Origin: Microbacterium sp.
GTDB lineage: Bacteria > Actinomycetota > Actinomycetes > Actinomycetales > Microbacteriaceae
Reading direction: 5' to 3'
Assembly (NCBI RefSeq): GCF_031180975.1
Contig: NZ_JAPSLI010000006.1
Span: 124,001-188,000 of the forward strand
Length of the DNA: 64,000 bases
In this document: positions 23,808 to 34,328 of the stretch, piece by piece
Numbering within the stretch: the stretch's first letter is position 1
How the letters are laid out: the number at the start of each line of letters is the position of its first letter
Notes under the pieces: model-generated
What the model saw: only the letters and a program-made list of their open reading frames with translations
Told to the model about the DNA's origin: nothing
The model's database searches: none
Translations under genes and position numbers: made by a program

Positions 23808-24730
23808 GGCTCTTCGGACATTCGGTGGGGTCATGAGGTGAGTCCGCCGGCGGCGAGGAGCATGCGCAGCCGATAGTTGTGCCGGTTGCGGAAGCCTCTG
23901 GCGAGGCGGCGTTGGAGCTCGATGATCCCGTTGATTGCTTCGGTGCCGCCGTTGTTGGCGCGGGCGGTGGTGAAGTAGGCCAGGAACGCTTCCTTCCAGC
24001 GGCGGAGGGTGCGTCCCAGGCGTGCGATCTCGGGGATCGGGCAGGTGTGGAACGACTCGATGACCTTCTGCGCGACCCGCCGCCCCTCGGCGAGATCCTT
24101 GGCGTGGTAGGCAGAGCGCAGCTGCTGGGCGCATTGCCAGGCGACGAATACCTCGTCGTGGGCGGGGTCGGCCTCGATCGCCGCGGCCAGTCGGGTGCGT
24201 TGCTTGTCGGTGAGGTTCTCCGCTCCGGCGCGGAGGATGGTCTGGATTCCGTAGAGCGGGTCGCCCTTGCGTCCGCGATGTCCGAGAGTGTCCTGCTGGA
24301 CACGTCGGCGGACCTCGTCGACCGCTTGGGTGCCGAGCTTGACGACGTGGAACGCGTCGAGCACCGCGGTGGCGTCTTCGAGCTGGTCATCGATCGCGCT
24401 CTTGTAACCGGCGAACGGGTCCAGGGCTGCGACCTTCACGTTGTTCCTGAAGCTCTCACCGCGTTGGTTGAGCCAGTCCTTGTAGGCCTTGCATGATCTG
24501 CCCGGCACCAGATCCAGCAGCCTCGCCCGCGTGTTGCCGTTCTCGTCACGGGTGAGGTCGACCATTCCGGTCAGTTCCTTCGGGCCGCGGTTGCGAGGAT
24601 CGACATGGTGCCAGACATGCTCGTCAACGCCGAGGCTGGTGACCCCATCGAAGCGGGACTCGTCGCCGGCCAGCTTCAGCAGTTCGGGTTCGACGGCCCG
24701 CCATACACCCGAGGTGTGCGAGCAACGCAT
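23808..24730 (-). mobile_element. Truncated ISL3-family insertion sequence
   Basis: The transposase-coding segment lies between a likely terminal sequence GGCTCTTCGG at 23808-23817 and a junction near 24730, where the reading frame changes abruptly from transposase to an unrelated membrane sequence. The other IS end and the N-terminal zinc-finger and helix-turn-helix part of the transposase are missing. The boundary at 24730 is estimated from the protein, accurate to about 15 bp. Confidence 0.6.
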
Positions 24731-24901
24731 GCGGGTGAGCGTCGCGACGACAGCGACAACTGTCGCAGCGACCATCCCGAAGACCTTGTACGTCCAGTCG
24801 CCAGGTGAGAACCACAAGATCACGACCGCCAAGACGAATCCAAGCAAGAACCCGCTTCGCCAAACTTCAACAAAGAATCGCCTCACGTCTATCCTGCACA
24901 C
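23831..24901 (-). pseudogene. Chimeric ORF: membrane segment fused to truncated ISL3 transposase
   Basis: A 356-codon frame. Residues 1 to about 57 are one or two hydrophobic segments (FLLGFVLAVVILWF and VFGMVAATVVAVV) with low-GC codons; from about residue 60 it becomes an ISL3-family transposase with the catalytic acids in LGVDEHVWHH, AALDPFAGYKS and ANNGGTEAINGI. Full ISL3 transposases are about 400-430 residues with an N-terminal zinc finger, absent here, so it is very likely inactive. A membrane protein gene following the immunity candidate was apparently interrupted and fused in frame. A plausible original start is the GTG six codons in, with AGGA just upstream. Confidence 0.7.
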
Positions 24902-25005
24902 TTCCCAGCGACCGAACTTTCATGGGGCGCATTACAACTGCGACACGTTTTATGAAGTGCGAGCACGTTTAATGTCAGGACGAAGCTTCCTTCTTGAGGG
25001 CGATT
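24902..25005. other. Low-GC spacer with imperfect direct repeat
   Basis: Between the chimeric ORF and the immunity candidate. Contains the related strings GCGACACGTTTTATGAA and GCGAGCACGTTTAATG about 18 bp apart. No gene seen; it may hold the promoter of the interrupted membrane protein gene. Confidence 0.3.
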
Positions 25006-25467
25006 TTATACCGAAAGGCTAGGACGTTCTCCCACCAACACCGATTCCTGCCGGTATCCCAGCCACCAGCGCCGGCTTCTTAGAGACGGTTCGCGTTTGT
25101 CATAAGTCAGCGGAAAGTTGTCGATTTCCCACCACTTGGCGATCAGAAAGGGTCCGAGCATCGCCGTCACTTCATAGGTACAACATCGGTCAACCTTCTC
25201 CATGAACCGCAAAATATCCTCATCGCGGGGGGAGAGGCTCGCATCAATTTCTCGCGCGCTCGCACCGATTAGATACTCTCCTGGCATTTCTTCAACAAGC
25301 CAGTGAATCTTTGTGACCTCTGCATGTAACGACACCATCGGAGGATCCCGGTCAAACGAGAACTCGATAACGACAGTGGATGGAAGTCGCTTTCGTATCT
25401 CCGATTCGAGTCGAACGAGACGTGATTCGCTATTCAAAAAGTTATCACTCTTCCGTATCCACCCCAT
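25006..25467 (-). CDS. Candidate immunity protein for the Rhs toxin, 153 residues
   Basis: A small soluble protein with a charged, Trp- and Cys-containing sequence ([27 protein letters not shown]), not assignable to a named immunity family by eye. Its ATG at 25465-25467 lies inside the 3' end of the Rhs gene, so the two overlap by 34 bp in different frames. No clear ribosome binding site precedes the ATG, which favours translation coupled to the toxin. Location directly after the variable C-terminus and the low GC content it shares with it are the usual signs of a toxin-immunity pair. Confidence 0.6.
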   Translation of the reverse strand: MGWIRKSDNFLNSESRLVRLESEIRKRLPSTVVIEFSFDRDPPMVSLHAEVTKIHWLVEEMPGEYLIGASAREIDASLSPRDEDILRFMEKVDRCCTYEVTAMLGPFLIAKWWEIDNFPLTYDKREPSLRSRRWWLGYRQESVLVGERPSLSV

Positions 25468-28400
25468 CTGACATTTGATTTGTGCACGAATATTCGACTC
25501 GTGTGACGACCCGGGCCAGACGCACGCCAAACCACAGGAGTTCCCTTTCCGGAGGATTTGGACCATCCCATCCGATATCGCCCCCGATTAACAGTAAGGT
25601 CAAACTTGCTCTTCTTGCCGAACATCTTGGAATTCACTCCAAGAGTCTTACTCCTCGCCTGCAGCCCGACGAGCGCCCTTCCAGCCGGAGTTCGTGTTAT
25701 CACCGACGCAAGCTTTGCCCCAGGTATGAATCCCACAGCAGCGCCTGCCGCCTCGAGGAAGTTCCCAGTGGCCGCCAGGCCTATGACCGAAGCCGCCGTT
25801 GCGATCATCCCAATTGGGCCCGGGATTATTGAGAGGAATCCAGCAACGCGGGATACGGTCTCAACTCCGCGTTTGAGCGTCCCCCAGAAATCCGACGCCA
25901 TCCCACTCAGATCACTATCGCCGGCGGGGTCGGTGGGCCAGACGTAGTCGTTGTCGACGCCGCCTTCGACGGGGTCGATTTGGAGGAATCGTCCGAGGGC
26001 GGGGACGTAGAGGCGGGCGCCCATCTCGATCATGAGGACGGTGGATTCGGCTTCGGCGGTCTTGCGTGCCGCCTGGTGCCATCCCGTCGCGCCATCGTTC
26101 TGCCCGGCGCGGTTGGCCGCGATGGTGCCGATAGCGTAGGTGGTCATGTCCAGTGCCTGCCCGAAGGGTTCGAAGACCTGCATGGCGCCGTGACTGGTGC
26201 CGTTGCCGGTGACGAGGGTGTGGCCGAGCAGATTCGGGTACTGCCAGACCGCGGTCGCGGCAAGCGTCACGGACACGCCGCCCGGCAGCGCCAGGGTACG
26301 GGTGAGTGCGGTGCCGGTCTTTGTCGCGAAGGGCACGTCATCGTCACCGTCGTACAGGTACGTCGTGGTCGAAGCGGCATCCCCCGCAGTCGGTCCGAGC
26401 GGGTCTACGGTGCGGGACACCACCCGTCCGTCAGCGTCACGCTGGATGGTCACGGTTGTGCCGTCCGTGTAGGTGGACCCGGCATGCTGGCCAGCAGCGT
26501 CGTAGCTCAGGGTGACGGCCCCGAGTTTGGTGGTGTTCCCCGCGACGTCGTAGGCGATATCCGTCGCAGCGAGTCCGTCAGCGATGCTGTCAGCTCCCGC
26601 GATCGGGTTGGTGACGATGGACGAGAGGAGCCGGTCGGCCCAGTCGTACTGGTAACTCGTGGTGGTCGTTACCGGTGTGCTGGTTCCCATAGGTGTGTAC
26701 ACGTCGGTCATGCTGGTGCGGTTACCGGATCGGCCGGCGGCGGTGTTCACCCCGGGTGAGCCCGATCCGGCGAACGCGTAGGTGAGCTCGTGCCCAGGAA
26801 TCTTGGCATTCACCAGGCGACCCGCGGCGTCGTACCCGTACGTCGACGTGTACGTGTCGGTTCCGTCCGTCATCGTCTCCTGGACGATGCGGCCGCTGTT
26901 CGAACGAGCAACCGTGTCGGTGACCGTCGCCCCGCCCGGGAACGTCCAGCGTTGACTGATCGTGCGACCGGCGCCGTCGCGATCGATCTGGTCGAGTCGC
27001 GACCCGCCCGCATACGTGACGGAGGCCAGTTCGCGTGCGGTGGCCGGTGCGGTCGGGGTGCTGTAGGTGAGGGTGGCGTAGTCGATGGCGTCGATCGTGA
27101 CTTTCAGCGGCTTACCGTCCGCATCATACGACATTGCTGTTGTCGTCGCTGTGCTGCCGGAAGGGGTGGTTGCCGTCTGTGTGACGCGGCCGGTGAGGGC
27201 CTCGTAGGTGGTGAGGGTCGTGGTGCCGAAGATGTCGGTGTAGGAGGTGACGCGGCCGAGGAAATCGGTCTTCGTCGTGATCTTTCCGCCCGTTGACCCG
27301 GCGACCGCGGTGTCAGTCTCGACCACCGTCAGCCCCGAGTTCGTCGGTGTGTAGGAGGTGGTGGCGGTGCGGGCGGTGGTGCCGGTCTGCCCGACCGTGG
27401 TCTGCGAGGCCACCCGCCCGCGCGCATCGAGAGTCGTGCACGACCAGCCGGTGTCGCCGGTGGTCTTGGTCGCGACGGTGCGGCCCATCACGTCGTACCC
27501 GTAGTACGTCATCACGGGGGTGCCGGATTGCGGGGTGGGTCCGGTGGTGGATTTCGCGAACTGGAACTGGTTCACCCCGGCGGCTGCCGCGCAGACCCCG
27601 GCCGGTGCGAGCTCCCCGGCAGCGTAGTATTGCGTGGTCGTCGCCGCGGTCGCGGGCGCGCCGGTCGTGTTGCCGGCGGGGAGGGTGCGGGTCAGTCTGC
27701 GCAGCCAGCTCGATGTGCTCGGCGCCTCGTACCCGACGGTCATCTTGAGTGCGAGGCCGGTCGGGTCGAGGGTGGACTCGGTGCGGGCGCCCAGCCACGG
27801 GTGCTGGTACCCGGCGGTCATCGTCACGCCCGGGGCGGCGGCGCCGGCCACGGTGGTGGCGTCGTCCACGGAGGTCTGGGTGACCAGGCCGTAGTCGGGG
27901 CGCAGCTGCGCCCCCGGGATCACTGCGAATGTGCTCGCGCCCGGCGTCTTCCATTTCAGATGCAGCTCGGCGACGGAGGAGGCGTCGAAGTACTCGAGAC
28001 GGATGCGCCGTGTCTCACCGGCCGTGACGGTGAACGCACTTCCAGTCGTGTCGGTGGCCACCTGGCCCACCCAACGATCCATGTTCAGAACATCATCCAC
28101 CCACACCCGCACGCCGTCGTCGCTACGAGCCTGCAGCGTGTAAGTGCCGGCTTGCGGGAAGGTGATCAGCCCCGTCAAGCGTAGCGACCAGTTGTCGGCC
28201 GGCAGCGCTCCGCCGGCGGCGGCCGTGCCCCAGTTGCGGGTCACGGCGCCTGATGTATCACCAATCCCGAGGCCGAAGAGGGCGGGCTTGCCCGAGAGTG
28301 CCCGGTTCGGGTAATACGCGGCTTGCAGGCCTGTCATCCCGCCGTCGTAGACGGTGCTGGCGTGGGTTGGCACGATTCCGCAGCCGACGGTGCCGGCCGG

Positions 28401-31400
28401 GTTCGCGACCGGGTGTCGGTCGGTGCCGTAGCAGGCGGTAGGGGCCGGCCCGTACGTGTCGGTGGCGCGGTCGTTGGCGTCGTAGATGGTGGTGCTCTTG
28501 CGCAGCGACGGGTCGGTGCTCGACAGCAGCAGGTCCTTCGTGGCGTGCCACTCCTGCGTGGCCCTGACCCCCATGACCGATGTCTCGGATGTCTGTCGCC
28601 ATGCCGCATCGAACGCGCTCACCGTGCTCCCAGTGATCCCCGCCGTGGTGACCGCCGTCTGGCCAGCATGGTAGGTGAAACTGCTCGACGGCCGCTGCGC
28701 GGACGTCACCCCGTCGGGCGCGGGGAGGGTGATCTTCGTCGCCTTCCACGCCGTGGGAGCGCTCGCGCCGGTCACTCCAGCGTCCAGCGGAAGCTGCGCG
28801 TAGTCGATCACCGTAGTAGATGCCACGCTCGCGGCGAGCCCTGCGTCGAGGATCGCGTCATTGGCCAGCGAGTCACGGATCGTGGTCAACAGCCCGGCCG
28901 GATTGTCGTACCCGAAGGTGGTCCACTCTCGGCCGGGATCCTGGATCGCAGCAAGTTGACCGAACCCGTTGTAGTACAGCTGCGTCTTCCTGCCGTCGGG
29001 GTACTCGATCTGGCACAGCATGTCCGCCGGGGGCGCCACGTACCCCGCATTCGCATCGGTCGCGCACCCGAAACCATCGACGCCCTGGTACCTCAGCTGC
29101 ACCGAGCGCGCATACGTCGTCACGCCGTTCGCCGTGGATGCGGAGGCCGGGTCGTTGATGGACCGCACCACCCCGTTCGCATCAACCACCGAGACGGGGC
29201 TGGCGGGCTTGAGCCCGTCGGCAGGGGGCGTGGATGTCTCGACCCGGCCCTCCTTGGTGAACTGATGCACCGTCCCAGACTCATCCGTCACGACCACCCG
29301 GCCGGTCGCGTCGATGGACACGACGTCGTACTCGTTCACCGGCGGCTTGTACCCGCCGGTCGACTGCTTGGTGTGCGTGTGTACTTTGCCCGACGTATCG
29401 GTCAGGATCACCGCCGAAGTGGTGACTTGCGCCGATGCCCACGTCGTCGCGTCCCCGGCAATCGGGGTCGATGACCGCCACCCGGCCGGAAGGGTCTGCA
29501 CGTCCTTGGTGAACCAGTCTGGCGGAACGACGTACTCGCTCGTGCCGTCCTTCACCCACAGTTCCGCGACAGCCTGGCTCGAGCGCTCGAAGAACTCGAC
29601 CTTGATCGAATGCGCGCGCCCCGAGTATCCGCCGACCGGAGCGGGCGCCCACTCGGTCACGGCAGCGCTCAGATTCCATTTGTCGAGCACCAGCTGGCCG
29701 TCGATGTAGAGCTTCGCCCCGTCATCACGGCGCAACCCGAACTGGATCGGCTTGCCGAGCAGTGCCGCCGGAAGAGTGACGTACCCGGTCCACCTGGCAA
29801 GGAACCCGTCCTTGGGAACAGCATCCGCTGGGGACTCCAGCCCCCAGTTGAACGACACCGAGGAGTCCGTCCGCACGATCACCGGCTGTTTCGGCGACCC
29901 ATCAGCTTTCGTGAACTTGTAGTCCGTGGCCGCGGTCGGCACCGGGTCGCTCGGGTTGTTGCGGGCGTCGAAGTACTCCGCCTTCAACCCCCGGTTCGCG
30001 TCGGGTGCCTCTTGGCTGTTGTAAGAGAACGACATGCCCATCGGACCACCCAAAGTGGTCACCGTCGGCGACGCGAAACCCACATTCACGTTCCCGCTTG
30101 CCAGATTCAATGCGAGCGGACCGACCGTCTCGAACGGCGACGGACCCGACGCCCCCAACCGGCGATCGATCTTGACGGTGCGCTTCCACGTCTTCGGCGA
30201 GTACCTGTTCTCCCCGTCATACGACGCCAGCACCCATGTGTAGACACCGCCGTCCTCGAATGTACCCGCCGGTACCTTCCACGACGCCTTGCCCGACGCG
30301 TCCGGAACGATCAGCGGCGACGTCACCACGGTGCCCGTCACTCCGTCCTGGCCCGTGGCGACCGTGAACTCGTACTTCATCGGCGTCGTCGAATCCGAAT
30401 CGACGAGGGGCACGCCGGAAACCTGCAGATCCGGGGTTAGTGACGTGAGCGTCTGCGGCGACGTCGCCACGCTGTTGCCCGGGGTTGCGGAGGTCGGAGC
30501 GGAGGGCCACGGGACCTGGTTTGTCGTGAACGACCACGCCCCCGTCGACCGCAACGTCGATTGCCCCAGATGCGTATCCCAGCCGGCATCGCGCACGTAC
30601 GCGCGCCAGTAATACTTCACCCCTGGCTTCAGCACACCCTCGGGAACCACCAGCTGCGACGACGTCGACTCCGGCGACTCGTACACCATCAACGACGGGG
30701 TGAAACCGGAGTCCAGACCGATCCGGAACGAGTACCGTAGCGCCGAACCCGTGACCCCGCTCGCGGTGGACTTCAACGTCGGAGTGAGGGTAACCCCGGT
30801 CGCCCCGTTCGCCGGAGAGGCACCGGCACCCGTGACGATGCTCGGATTCACGTGCCCGTGATACTGCACCCACAGATCCGACACGACCTTCTTGTGCGAA
30901 TAGGTAGACGTCTCACCCCCCGTGAGCATGAAGGCCACGTTTGTCGCCTTCGCCGTGCCGAACCGGGAAGCCACATAGTTCTGGAACGTCGCGGCCGTGA
31001 CATTCACCGCGCCAGTCCCCAGCGAGTACGTCGCCAACTGCGAACCGAACCCGGTGTAACTCCACTGCGTGCCAACCTTGACCGTACCGGACGCGGTGTT
31101 GGTGCTGTAGCCCGCGTAGTCGATCCCCAGATTCGCGCCCTCGATCAGCGTTCCCACCGAGCCGCCACCGGCGAAGTTCTCCACACCCCGCCAGTAGTAA
31201 CCGTTCGACACCTCAGCTGTGTTGCCCACATGCAGTTCATTGATGTACTGGGCGCCATTCGACTTGTACGAGTTCTTGTTCACCGGAGTAACCGTGATGC
31301 TCGGATCGATGGTCACCGGATAAACCCGCTCGTCCGACTGCAACCAGGCAGAATCCGCCGTCACCGAGTAACGCCAAGAACCATCAGCCGCCTCGGTCAG

Positions 31401-31574
31401 CGACGCGTCCAGCACGACCTCGTCCAGCTCACCCTCGTGCTTGGGCTGCGCGGAGTCCCATCCCACAGGGGTCGGACTGACCATGACCACTTCGCCCGTG
31501 GCATCCACCAGCTCCAGGACATCAGTATCCGTCAGCCGAGGCGTGAGGTGCCGGCATCGATCTTCCACGTCCAC
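25434..31574 (-). CDS. Rhs/YD-repeat polymorphic toxin, main part (frameshifted from its signal peptide)
   Basis: A 2046-codon frame, almost certainly the continuation of the frame at 31532-32272 after a one-base deletion near 31547. In order: beta-rich export/DNRLRE-like region (to about 240), Fn3-like repeats (about 245-470), a PA14 domain (529-690; AEYFDARNN and [12 protein letters not shown]), YD-type repeats, a second PA14 domain (about 1080-1220; [19 protein letters not shown]), many YD repeats, then the Rhs core ([20 protein letters not shown], about 1855-1890). The last 155 residues are variable: a hydrophobic linker containing [20 protein letters not shown] and a short basic domain rich in Lys, Arg and Gly that would be the toxin. 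The toxin family is not recognised; a nuclease would fit the charge. Confidence 0.8.
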   Translation of the reverse strand: MDVEDRCRHLTPRLTDTDVLELVDATGEVVMVSPTPVGWDSAQPKHEGELDEVVLDASLTEAADGSWRYSVTADSAWLQSDERVYPVTIDPSITVTPVNKNSYKSNGAQYINELHVGNTAEVSNGYYWRGVENFAGGGSVGTLIEGANLGIDYAGYSTNTASGTVKVGTQWSYTGFGSQLATYSLGTGAVNVTAATFQNYVASRFGTAKATNVAFMLTGGETSTYSHKKVVSDLWVQYHGHVNPSIVTGAGASPANGATGVTLTPTLKSTASGVTGSALRYSFRIGLDSGFTPSLMVYESPESTSSQLVVPEGVLKPGVKYYWRAYVRDAGWDTHLGQSTLRSTGAWSFTTNQVPWPSAPTSATPGNSVATSPQTLTSLTPDLQVSGVPLVDSDSTTPMKYEFTVATGQDGVTGTVVTSPLIVPDASGKASWKVPAGTFEDGGVYTWVLASYDGENRYSPKTWKRTVKIDRRLGASGPSPFETVGPLALNLASGNVNVGFASPTVTTLGGPMGMSFSYNSQEAPDANRGLKAEYFDARNNPSDPVPTAATDYKFTKADGSPKQPVIVRTDSSVSFNWGLESPADAVPKDGFLARWTGYVTLPAALLGKPIQFGLRRDDGAKLYIDGQLVLDKWNLSAAVTEWAPAPVGGYSGRAHSIKVEFFERSSQAVAELWVKDGTSEYVVPPDWFTKDVQTLPAGWRSSTPIAGDATTWASAQVTTSAVILTDTSGKVHTHTKQSTGGYKPPVNEYDVVSIDATGRVVVTDESGTVHQFTKEGRVETSTPPADGLKPASPVSVVDANGVVRSINDPASASTANGVTTYARSVQLRYQGVDGFGCATDANAGYVAPPADMLCQIEYPDGRKTQLYYNGFGQLAAIQDPGREWTTFGYDNPAGLLTTIRDSLANDAILDAGLAASVASTTVIDYAQLPLDAGVTGASAPTAWKATKITLPAPDGVTSAQRPSSSFTYHAGQTAVTTAGITGSTVSAFDAAWRQTSETSVMGVRATQEWHATKDLLLSSTDPSLRKSTTIYDANDRATDTYGPAPTACYGTDRHPVANPAGTVGCGIVPTHASTVYDGGMTGLQAAYYPNRALSGKPALFGLGIGDTSGAVTRNWGTAAAGGALPADNWSLRLTGLITFPQAGTYTLQARSDDGVRVWVDDVLNMDRWVGQVATDTTGSAFTVTAGETRRIRLEYFDASSVAELHLKWKTPGASTFAVIPGAQLRPDYGLVTQTSVDDATTVAGAAAPGVTMTAGYQHPWLGARTESTLDPTGLALKMTVGYEAPSTSSWLRRLTRTLPAGNTTGAPATAATTTQYYAAGELAPAGVCAAAAGVNQFQFAKSTTGPTPQSGTPVMTYYGYDVMGRTVATKTTGDTGWSCTTLDARGRVASQTTVGQTGTTARTATTSYTPTNSGLTVVETDTAVAGSTGGKITTKTDFLGRVTSYTDIFGTTTLTTYEALTGRVTQTATTPSGSTATTTAMSYDADGKPLKVTIDAIDYATLTYSTPTAPATARELASVTYAGGSRLDQIDRDGAGRTISQRWTFPGGATVTDTVARSNSGRIVQETMTDGTDTYTSTYGYDAAGRLVNAKIPGHELTYAFAGSGSPGVNTAAGRSGNRTSMTDVYTPMGTSTPVTTTTSYQYDWADRLLSSIVTNPIAGADSIADGLAATDIAYDVAGNTTKLGAVTLSYDAAGQHAGSTYTDGTTVTIQRDADGRVVSRTVDPLGPTAGDAASTTTYLYDGDDDVPFATKTGTALTRTLALPGGVSVTLAATAVWQYPNLLGHTLVTGNGTSHGAMQVFEPFGQALDMTTYAIGTIAANRAGQNDGATGWHQAARKTAEAESTVLMIEMGARLYVPALGRFLQIDPVEGGVDNDYVWPTDPAGDSDLSGMASDFWGTLKRGVETVSRVAGFLSIIPGPIGMIATAASVIGLAATGNFLEAAGAAVGFIPGAKLASVITRTPAGRALVGLQARSKTLGVNSKMFGKKSKFDLTVNRGRYRMGWSKSSGKGTPVVWRASGPGRHTSRIFVHKSNVRWGGYGRVITF

Positions 31575-32272
31575 GTGTCGCGATCCTTGGGTGGACGCTT
31601 CTTGAGAATCACCGAATCTTTGATCGCCGTCTTGGTGAGTTCGTACTCCAGGTCCTCACCATCGGCAATGTCACGGAACGCCATCGACGACCAGTCATCC
31701 CAGAACCAGAAAGGCGATTCCGTCCGACCCGCCCCAGCACCCAGCAGCGACAGCGACACTTCGTGCCCATCGCGCTGAACGATGAGGCGACGGCGACTGC
31801 TGTCGACTTCCTCGAACCGGGGCGCAAGCGGATGCGCCTGCACAACCCAACCATCACCCGAGTGGTGAAAATCCGGCTTTATCTCCGCCCACTCACCCCG
31901 ACTGTCCCGTGCGTTCAGAGGCATGGCCGACAACTGCGCAACCGTCGCCCCCTCCCCGTTGACATACTCGTTCCGGTACTCGTGCCGCGCCTTCAACGTC
32001 AGTCCCGACCGGTTGACCGGCCCGGCGGCCGGCGTCGACGACTCGCTCTCTGCCGGTACCGGCGACGGCGTCGCCTCCGAGGGCGACGGGGCGAAATCAC
32101 CCGCCGGCACCTGAGGCTCGATCGCATCCGCCTTCTGCGATTCCAGCGCTGGGGCGACACTAACGGCAGGCTCAGCGGCAACCGCCTCCTCATAAGGAGC
32201 GATCAGCAACCCACCGACTACAGCGACCGCCGCGACCATTGCAAGCAGCCAGAAACGTGCGATACGCGCCAT
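31532..32272 (-). CDS. N-terminal part of the Rhs protein with signal peptide (frameshifted)
   Basis: Encodes 246 residues starting [20 protein letters not shown], a Sec signal peptide with a likely cleavage site after AVAA near residue 33. A Pro/Ser/Ala-rich linker follows, then the typical N-terminal region of Gram-positive secreted Rhs proteins ([16 protein letters not shown], ending [10 protein letters not shown]). After Gly at the end of that motif the frame runs into TGA. The next frame continues the same domain ([15 protein letters not shown]), and one missing C in a CCC run restores the frame. Either the gene is broken or the sequence has a one-base error. Start ATG 32270-32272 with AGAGAGG upstream. 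Confidence 0.75.
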   Translation of the reverse strand: MARIARFWLLAMVAAVAVVGGLLIAPYEEAVAAEPAVSVAPALESQKADAIEPQVPAGDFAPSPSEATPSPVPAESESSTPAAGPVNRSGLTLKARHEYRNEYVNGEGATVAQLSAMPLNARDSRGEWAEIKPDFHHSGDGWVVQAHPLAPRFEEVDSSRRRLIVQRDGHEVSLSLLGAGAGRTESPFWFWDDWSSMAFRDIADGEDLEYELTKTAIKDSVILKKRPPKDRDTWTWKIDAGTSRLG

Positions 32273-32397
32273 CGCGTAAGGCCTCTCTCAAGAGGGGCAG
32301 TGCCCGAGAACGAAGAACACCGTCCTCCGGGGTGAGAGAGACGTAAGCAATGAATACCGCAAAGTGGGAGAATCCTGCAAGTCGGAAGTTACGCGTG
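32273..32397. promoter_or_regulatory. Intergenic region upstream of the Rhs gene
   Basis: Holds the leader of the Rhs gene on the minus strand and the downstream end of the RibD-type reductase operon. A small inverted repeat CCTCT-CTCA-AGAGG lies near 32282-32295. It marks the boundary between the low-octamer island and core-like DNA. No further gene seen. Confidence 0.3.
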
Positions 32398-33018
32398 TCA
32401 CCCGAGGCTGCCGACCTCCGGCTCACCCGGCAGCGGCGCGTAGCGCAACAGCAGCGTGCCGCCGTCGCCGGACTCGGCCTGCAGGAGCTTCAGCCTCGAC
32501 GGCACCGCCCCTTCGGGGAACACCTTCTTGCCCTGGCCGAGCACGATCGGGTACACCCACAACTGCAGCTCGTCGTACAGGCGCTTGGCGAGCAGGGTCT
32601 GCACGAGGTCGATGCTGCCGATCACGTGCACGTCCCGGTGACGCTCCCGCAGCCCCGCGATCTCCGCCCCGAGGTCGTCGCCGATCCGCGTCGAGCCCTG
32701 CCAGCCGAGCTCGATCCCGGCATCCCGCGACGCGACGTACTTCGGCACGCGATCGAAAAGCTGGCCGATCCAGCCCTCGGGGCCGGTGGTGTGCTGCGGC
32801 CAGTACCCCGCGAAGATGTCGTAGGTGCGCCGGCCCAGCAGCAGCGCGTCGAGGGTCTGCATGCCCTCGGTGACGCTGCGGCCGACGGCCTCGCTCGGCA
32901 GCGGCGCCTGCCATCCGCCGAACCGGAAGCCGCCGCTCGGGTCCTCCTCCGGCCCGCCGGGCGCCTGCGCGACGCCGTCGAGAGTGGTGAACAGGTCGAT
33001 GATGATGCGTCCGCTCAT
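32398..33018 (-). CDS. Dihydrofolate reductase / RibD C-terminal family protein
   Basis: A 206-residue protein of the RibD_C (DHFR-like) fold. It begins RIIIDLFTTLDGVAQAPGG, has the nucleotide-binding LLLGRRTYDIFAGYWP and a C-terminal half with DVHVIGSIDLVQTLL and LWVYPIVLGQGKKVFPEG typical of the family. Members are NADPH-dependent reductases of unknown substrate, often near stress regulators. Its ATG overlaps the stop of the HxlR regulator gene by 4 bp. Confidence 0.88.
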   Translation of the reverse strand: MSGRIIIDLFTTLDGVAQAPGGPEEDPSGGFRFGGWQAPLPSEAVGRSVTEGMQTLDALLLGRRTYDIFAGYWPQHTTGPEGWIGQLFDRVPKYVASRDAGIELGWQGSTRIGDDLGAEIAGLRERHRDVHVIGSIDLVQTLLAKRLYDELQLWVYPIVLGQGKKVFPEGAVPSRLKLLQAESGDGGTLLLRYAPLPGEPEVGSLG

Positions 33019-33716
33019 GAGGTGCTCCCTTGCAGCTCGGATGTGACCGGTGCGATGTGGAAGGTGGTGGCGAACGCGTTCAGCATCCGCTTCTCGCCGC
33101 GCACCACGGCGACGATGTCCTGCGCGATCGCCTCGTCGGGCGTCACCTCTCCCCCGATGAGCAGGCGGATGCCGGGGCCGGCGACGATCACGGCATCCGG
33201 CTCGCCCTCCGGCATCCGACCCCCGACGGGCGGCGCGGGCGGTGCCAGCTGCGCGACCGACAGGCCGCCGTCGCGCACGATCACGCGCAACGCCACATCG
33301 CCGACGTGCAGCTCGATGTCGAGATCCTCGGCGCGCTGCGGCTGGAAGGAGGTCCGCAGCGCCATGGTGATCGAGTCCGGGGTGACCACGTCGTCGGGCG
33401 AGGGGTCTCCCATGGCCTGGAACCCCCAGCGGCCGAGCGCCAGGATGATCGGCTCCAGCGCCCGGCCGTAGGGGGTGAGTTCGTAGACGAGGCCGCAGTG
33501 CATCAGCGGGACGCGACGCACGACCCCGCCTTCCTGCAGCTCCTTCAGACGCGTGGACAGGATGTTGGTGGGAATGCGCGGCAGGCCCTGCTTCAGATCG
33601 GTGTAGCGGCGAGGACCGACGAGCAGGTCGCGGACGATGAGCAGCGCCCACCGCTCCCCGACCAGCTCGATGGCCGTCGTCACCCCGCAGTACTGGCCGT
33701 AGCTGCGCGCGGCCAC
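33015..33716 (-). CDS. HxlR-family transcriptional regulator fused to an SCP2-like domain
   Basis: A 233-residue fusion. Residues about 1-100 are a winged-helix HxlR domain: SYGQYCGVTTAIELVGERW, then PRRYTDLKQGLPRIPTNILSTRL, with Cys10 close to the position of redox-sensing cysteines in HxlR/HypR proteins. Residues about 125-233 resemble a sterol-carrier-protein-2 fold and could bind a hydrophobic ligand. The GTG start at 33716 lies 1 nt after the glyoxalase gene stop; the frame extends upstream but over the glyoxalase gene. It probably regulates its own three-gene operon. Confidence 0.85.
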   Translation of the reverse strand: MAARSYGQYCGVTTAIELVGERWALLIVRDLLVGPRRYTDLKQGLPRIPTNILSTRLKELQEGGVVRRVPLMHCGLVYELTPYGRALEPIILALGRWGFQAMGDPSPDDVVTPDSITMALRTSFQPQRAEDLDIELHVGDVALRVIVRDGGLSVAQLAPPAPPVGGRMPEGEPDAVIVAGPGIRLLIGGEVTPDEAIAQDIVAVVRGEKRMLNAFATTFHIAPVTSELQGSTS

Positions 33717-33717
33717 G

Positions 33718-34164
33718 TCAGGCCGACTCGCCGGCGTTCTGCTCGGCCATGTACGCCTCGGGCCCCTTCTCGGCGGCTTCGTCGGACATGTAGAGGAACT
33801 CGACGATGTTGCCGTCCGGGTCCTCCAGGCTTCGCGAGTACATGAAGCCGTAGTCCTGCGGCTCGCGGGGCTCGGTGCCGCCGGCGGCGAGGCCCTTCGC
33901 GGCGACGTCGTCGACGTCCTCCCGCGACTCGCGGCTGAGCGCCACGAGCACCTGCGCCGCATCCTTCGGGTCGACGATGGGCTTGTCGGTGAACTGCGCG
34001 AGGTGCGGCCGGGTGACGACCATGAAATACACGTCCTCGCTCCAGACGATGCACGCGGCGTTCTCGTCGGTGAACAGCGGGTTGAGGTCGCAACCCAGCG
34101 CCGTATAGAACGCCTTGCTGCGCTCGAGGTCGCTGGTGGGCAGGTTGACGAAGATCTTGGTCAC
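33718..34164 (-). CDS. VOC (glyoxalase/bleomycin resistance) family protein
   Basis: A 148-residue protein of the vicinal oxygen chelate fold with two beta-alpha-beta-beta-beta units: TKIFVNLPTSDLERSKAFYTALG at the start and SLEDPDGNIVEFLYM with the metal-ligand Glu at the end. The lack of a His at the usual first-ligand position (F-V-N-L) leaves metal binding uncertain. GTG start at 34164 with AGAGGAG 5 nt upstream. First gene of the operon with the HxlR and RibD-like genes. Confidence 0.85.
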   Translation of the reverse strand: MTKIFVNLPTSDLERSKAFYTALGCDLNPLFTDENAACIVWSEDVYFMVVTRPHLAQFTDKPIVDPKDAAQVLVALSRESREDVDDVAAKGLAAGGTEPREPQDYGFMYSRSLEDPDGNIVEFLYMSDEAAEKGPEAYMAEQNAGESA

Positions 34165-34218
34165 GATGACTCCTCTGTCGATATCGTTCGGCTCGATTCG
34201 TGAACCCCGGTCGGATTG

Positions 34219-34233
34219 CTGAGCCTGTCGAAG
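34219..34233 (-). repeat. Dispersed repeat CTTCGACAGGCTCAG, copy 1
   Basis: Exact 15-bp match, in inverted orientation, to 36039-36053, and a near match at 39043-39058. Short GC-rich repeats of this type are scattered over many actinobacterial genomes. Confidence 0.6.
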
Positions 34234-34316
34234 CATACTTGCAAATAACAACCATGCTTGTCAATAGCAAGTGGCCATCCGCCCTGCGACGGATGCCGTC
34301 GCCCTGCGCTCGCCCG

Positions 34317-34322
34317 TACGGT
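34317..34322 (+). promoter_or_regulatory. -10 hexamer of a leaderless promoter (histidine kinase)
   Basis: TACGGT exactly 6 nt before the ATG at 34329. This decides the start, since the frame remains open about 40 codons upstream without coding character. Confidence 0.5.
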
Positions 34323-34328
34323 GGATCC

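Larger units (their letters stand above)
34165..34328. promoter_or_regulatory. Divergent promoter region with inverted repeats
   Basis: Between the glyoxalase-HxlR operon (minus) and the histidine kinase gene (plus). An AT-rich stretch about 34236-34273 carries the inverted pair ACTTGC and GCAAGT, a candidate operator for the HxlR protein. A copy of the dispersed repeat CTTCGACAGGCTCAG lies at 34219-34233 (inverted), and a hairpin CATCCG-N8-CGGATG near 34276-34295. The kinase -10 is at 34317-34322. Confidence 0.4.

Noticed and set aside
25980..28184. Several 150-260 codon plus-strand frames within the Rhs gene
   Set aside because: Antisense to YD-repeat coding sequence; no ribosome binding sites or motifs.
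26000..30500. Rhs repeat region as a possible CRISPR or tandem DNA repeat array
   Set aside because: The repeats are degenerate YD protein repeats without conserved DNA units or regular spacers.
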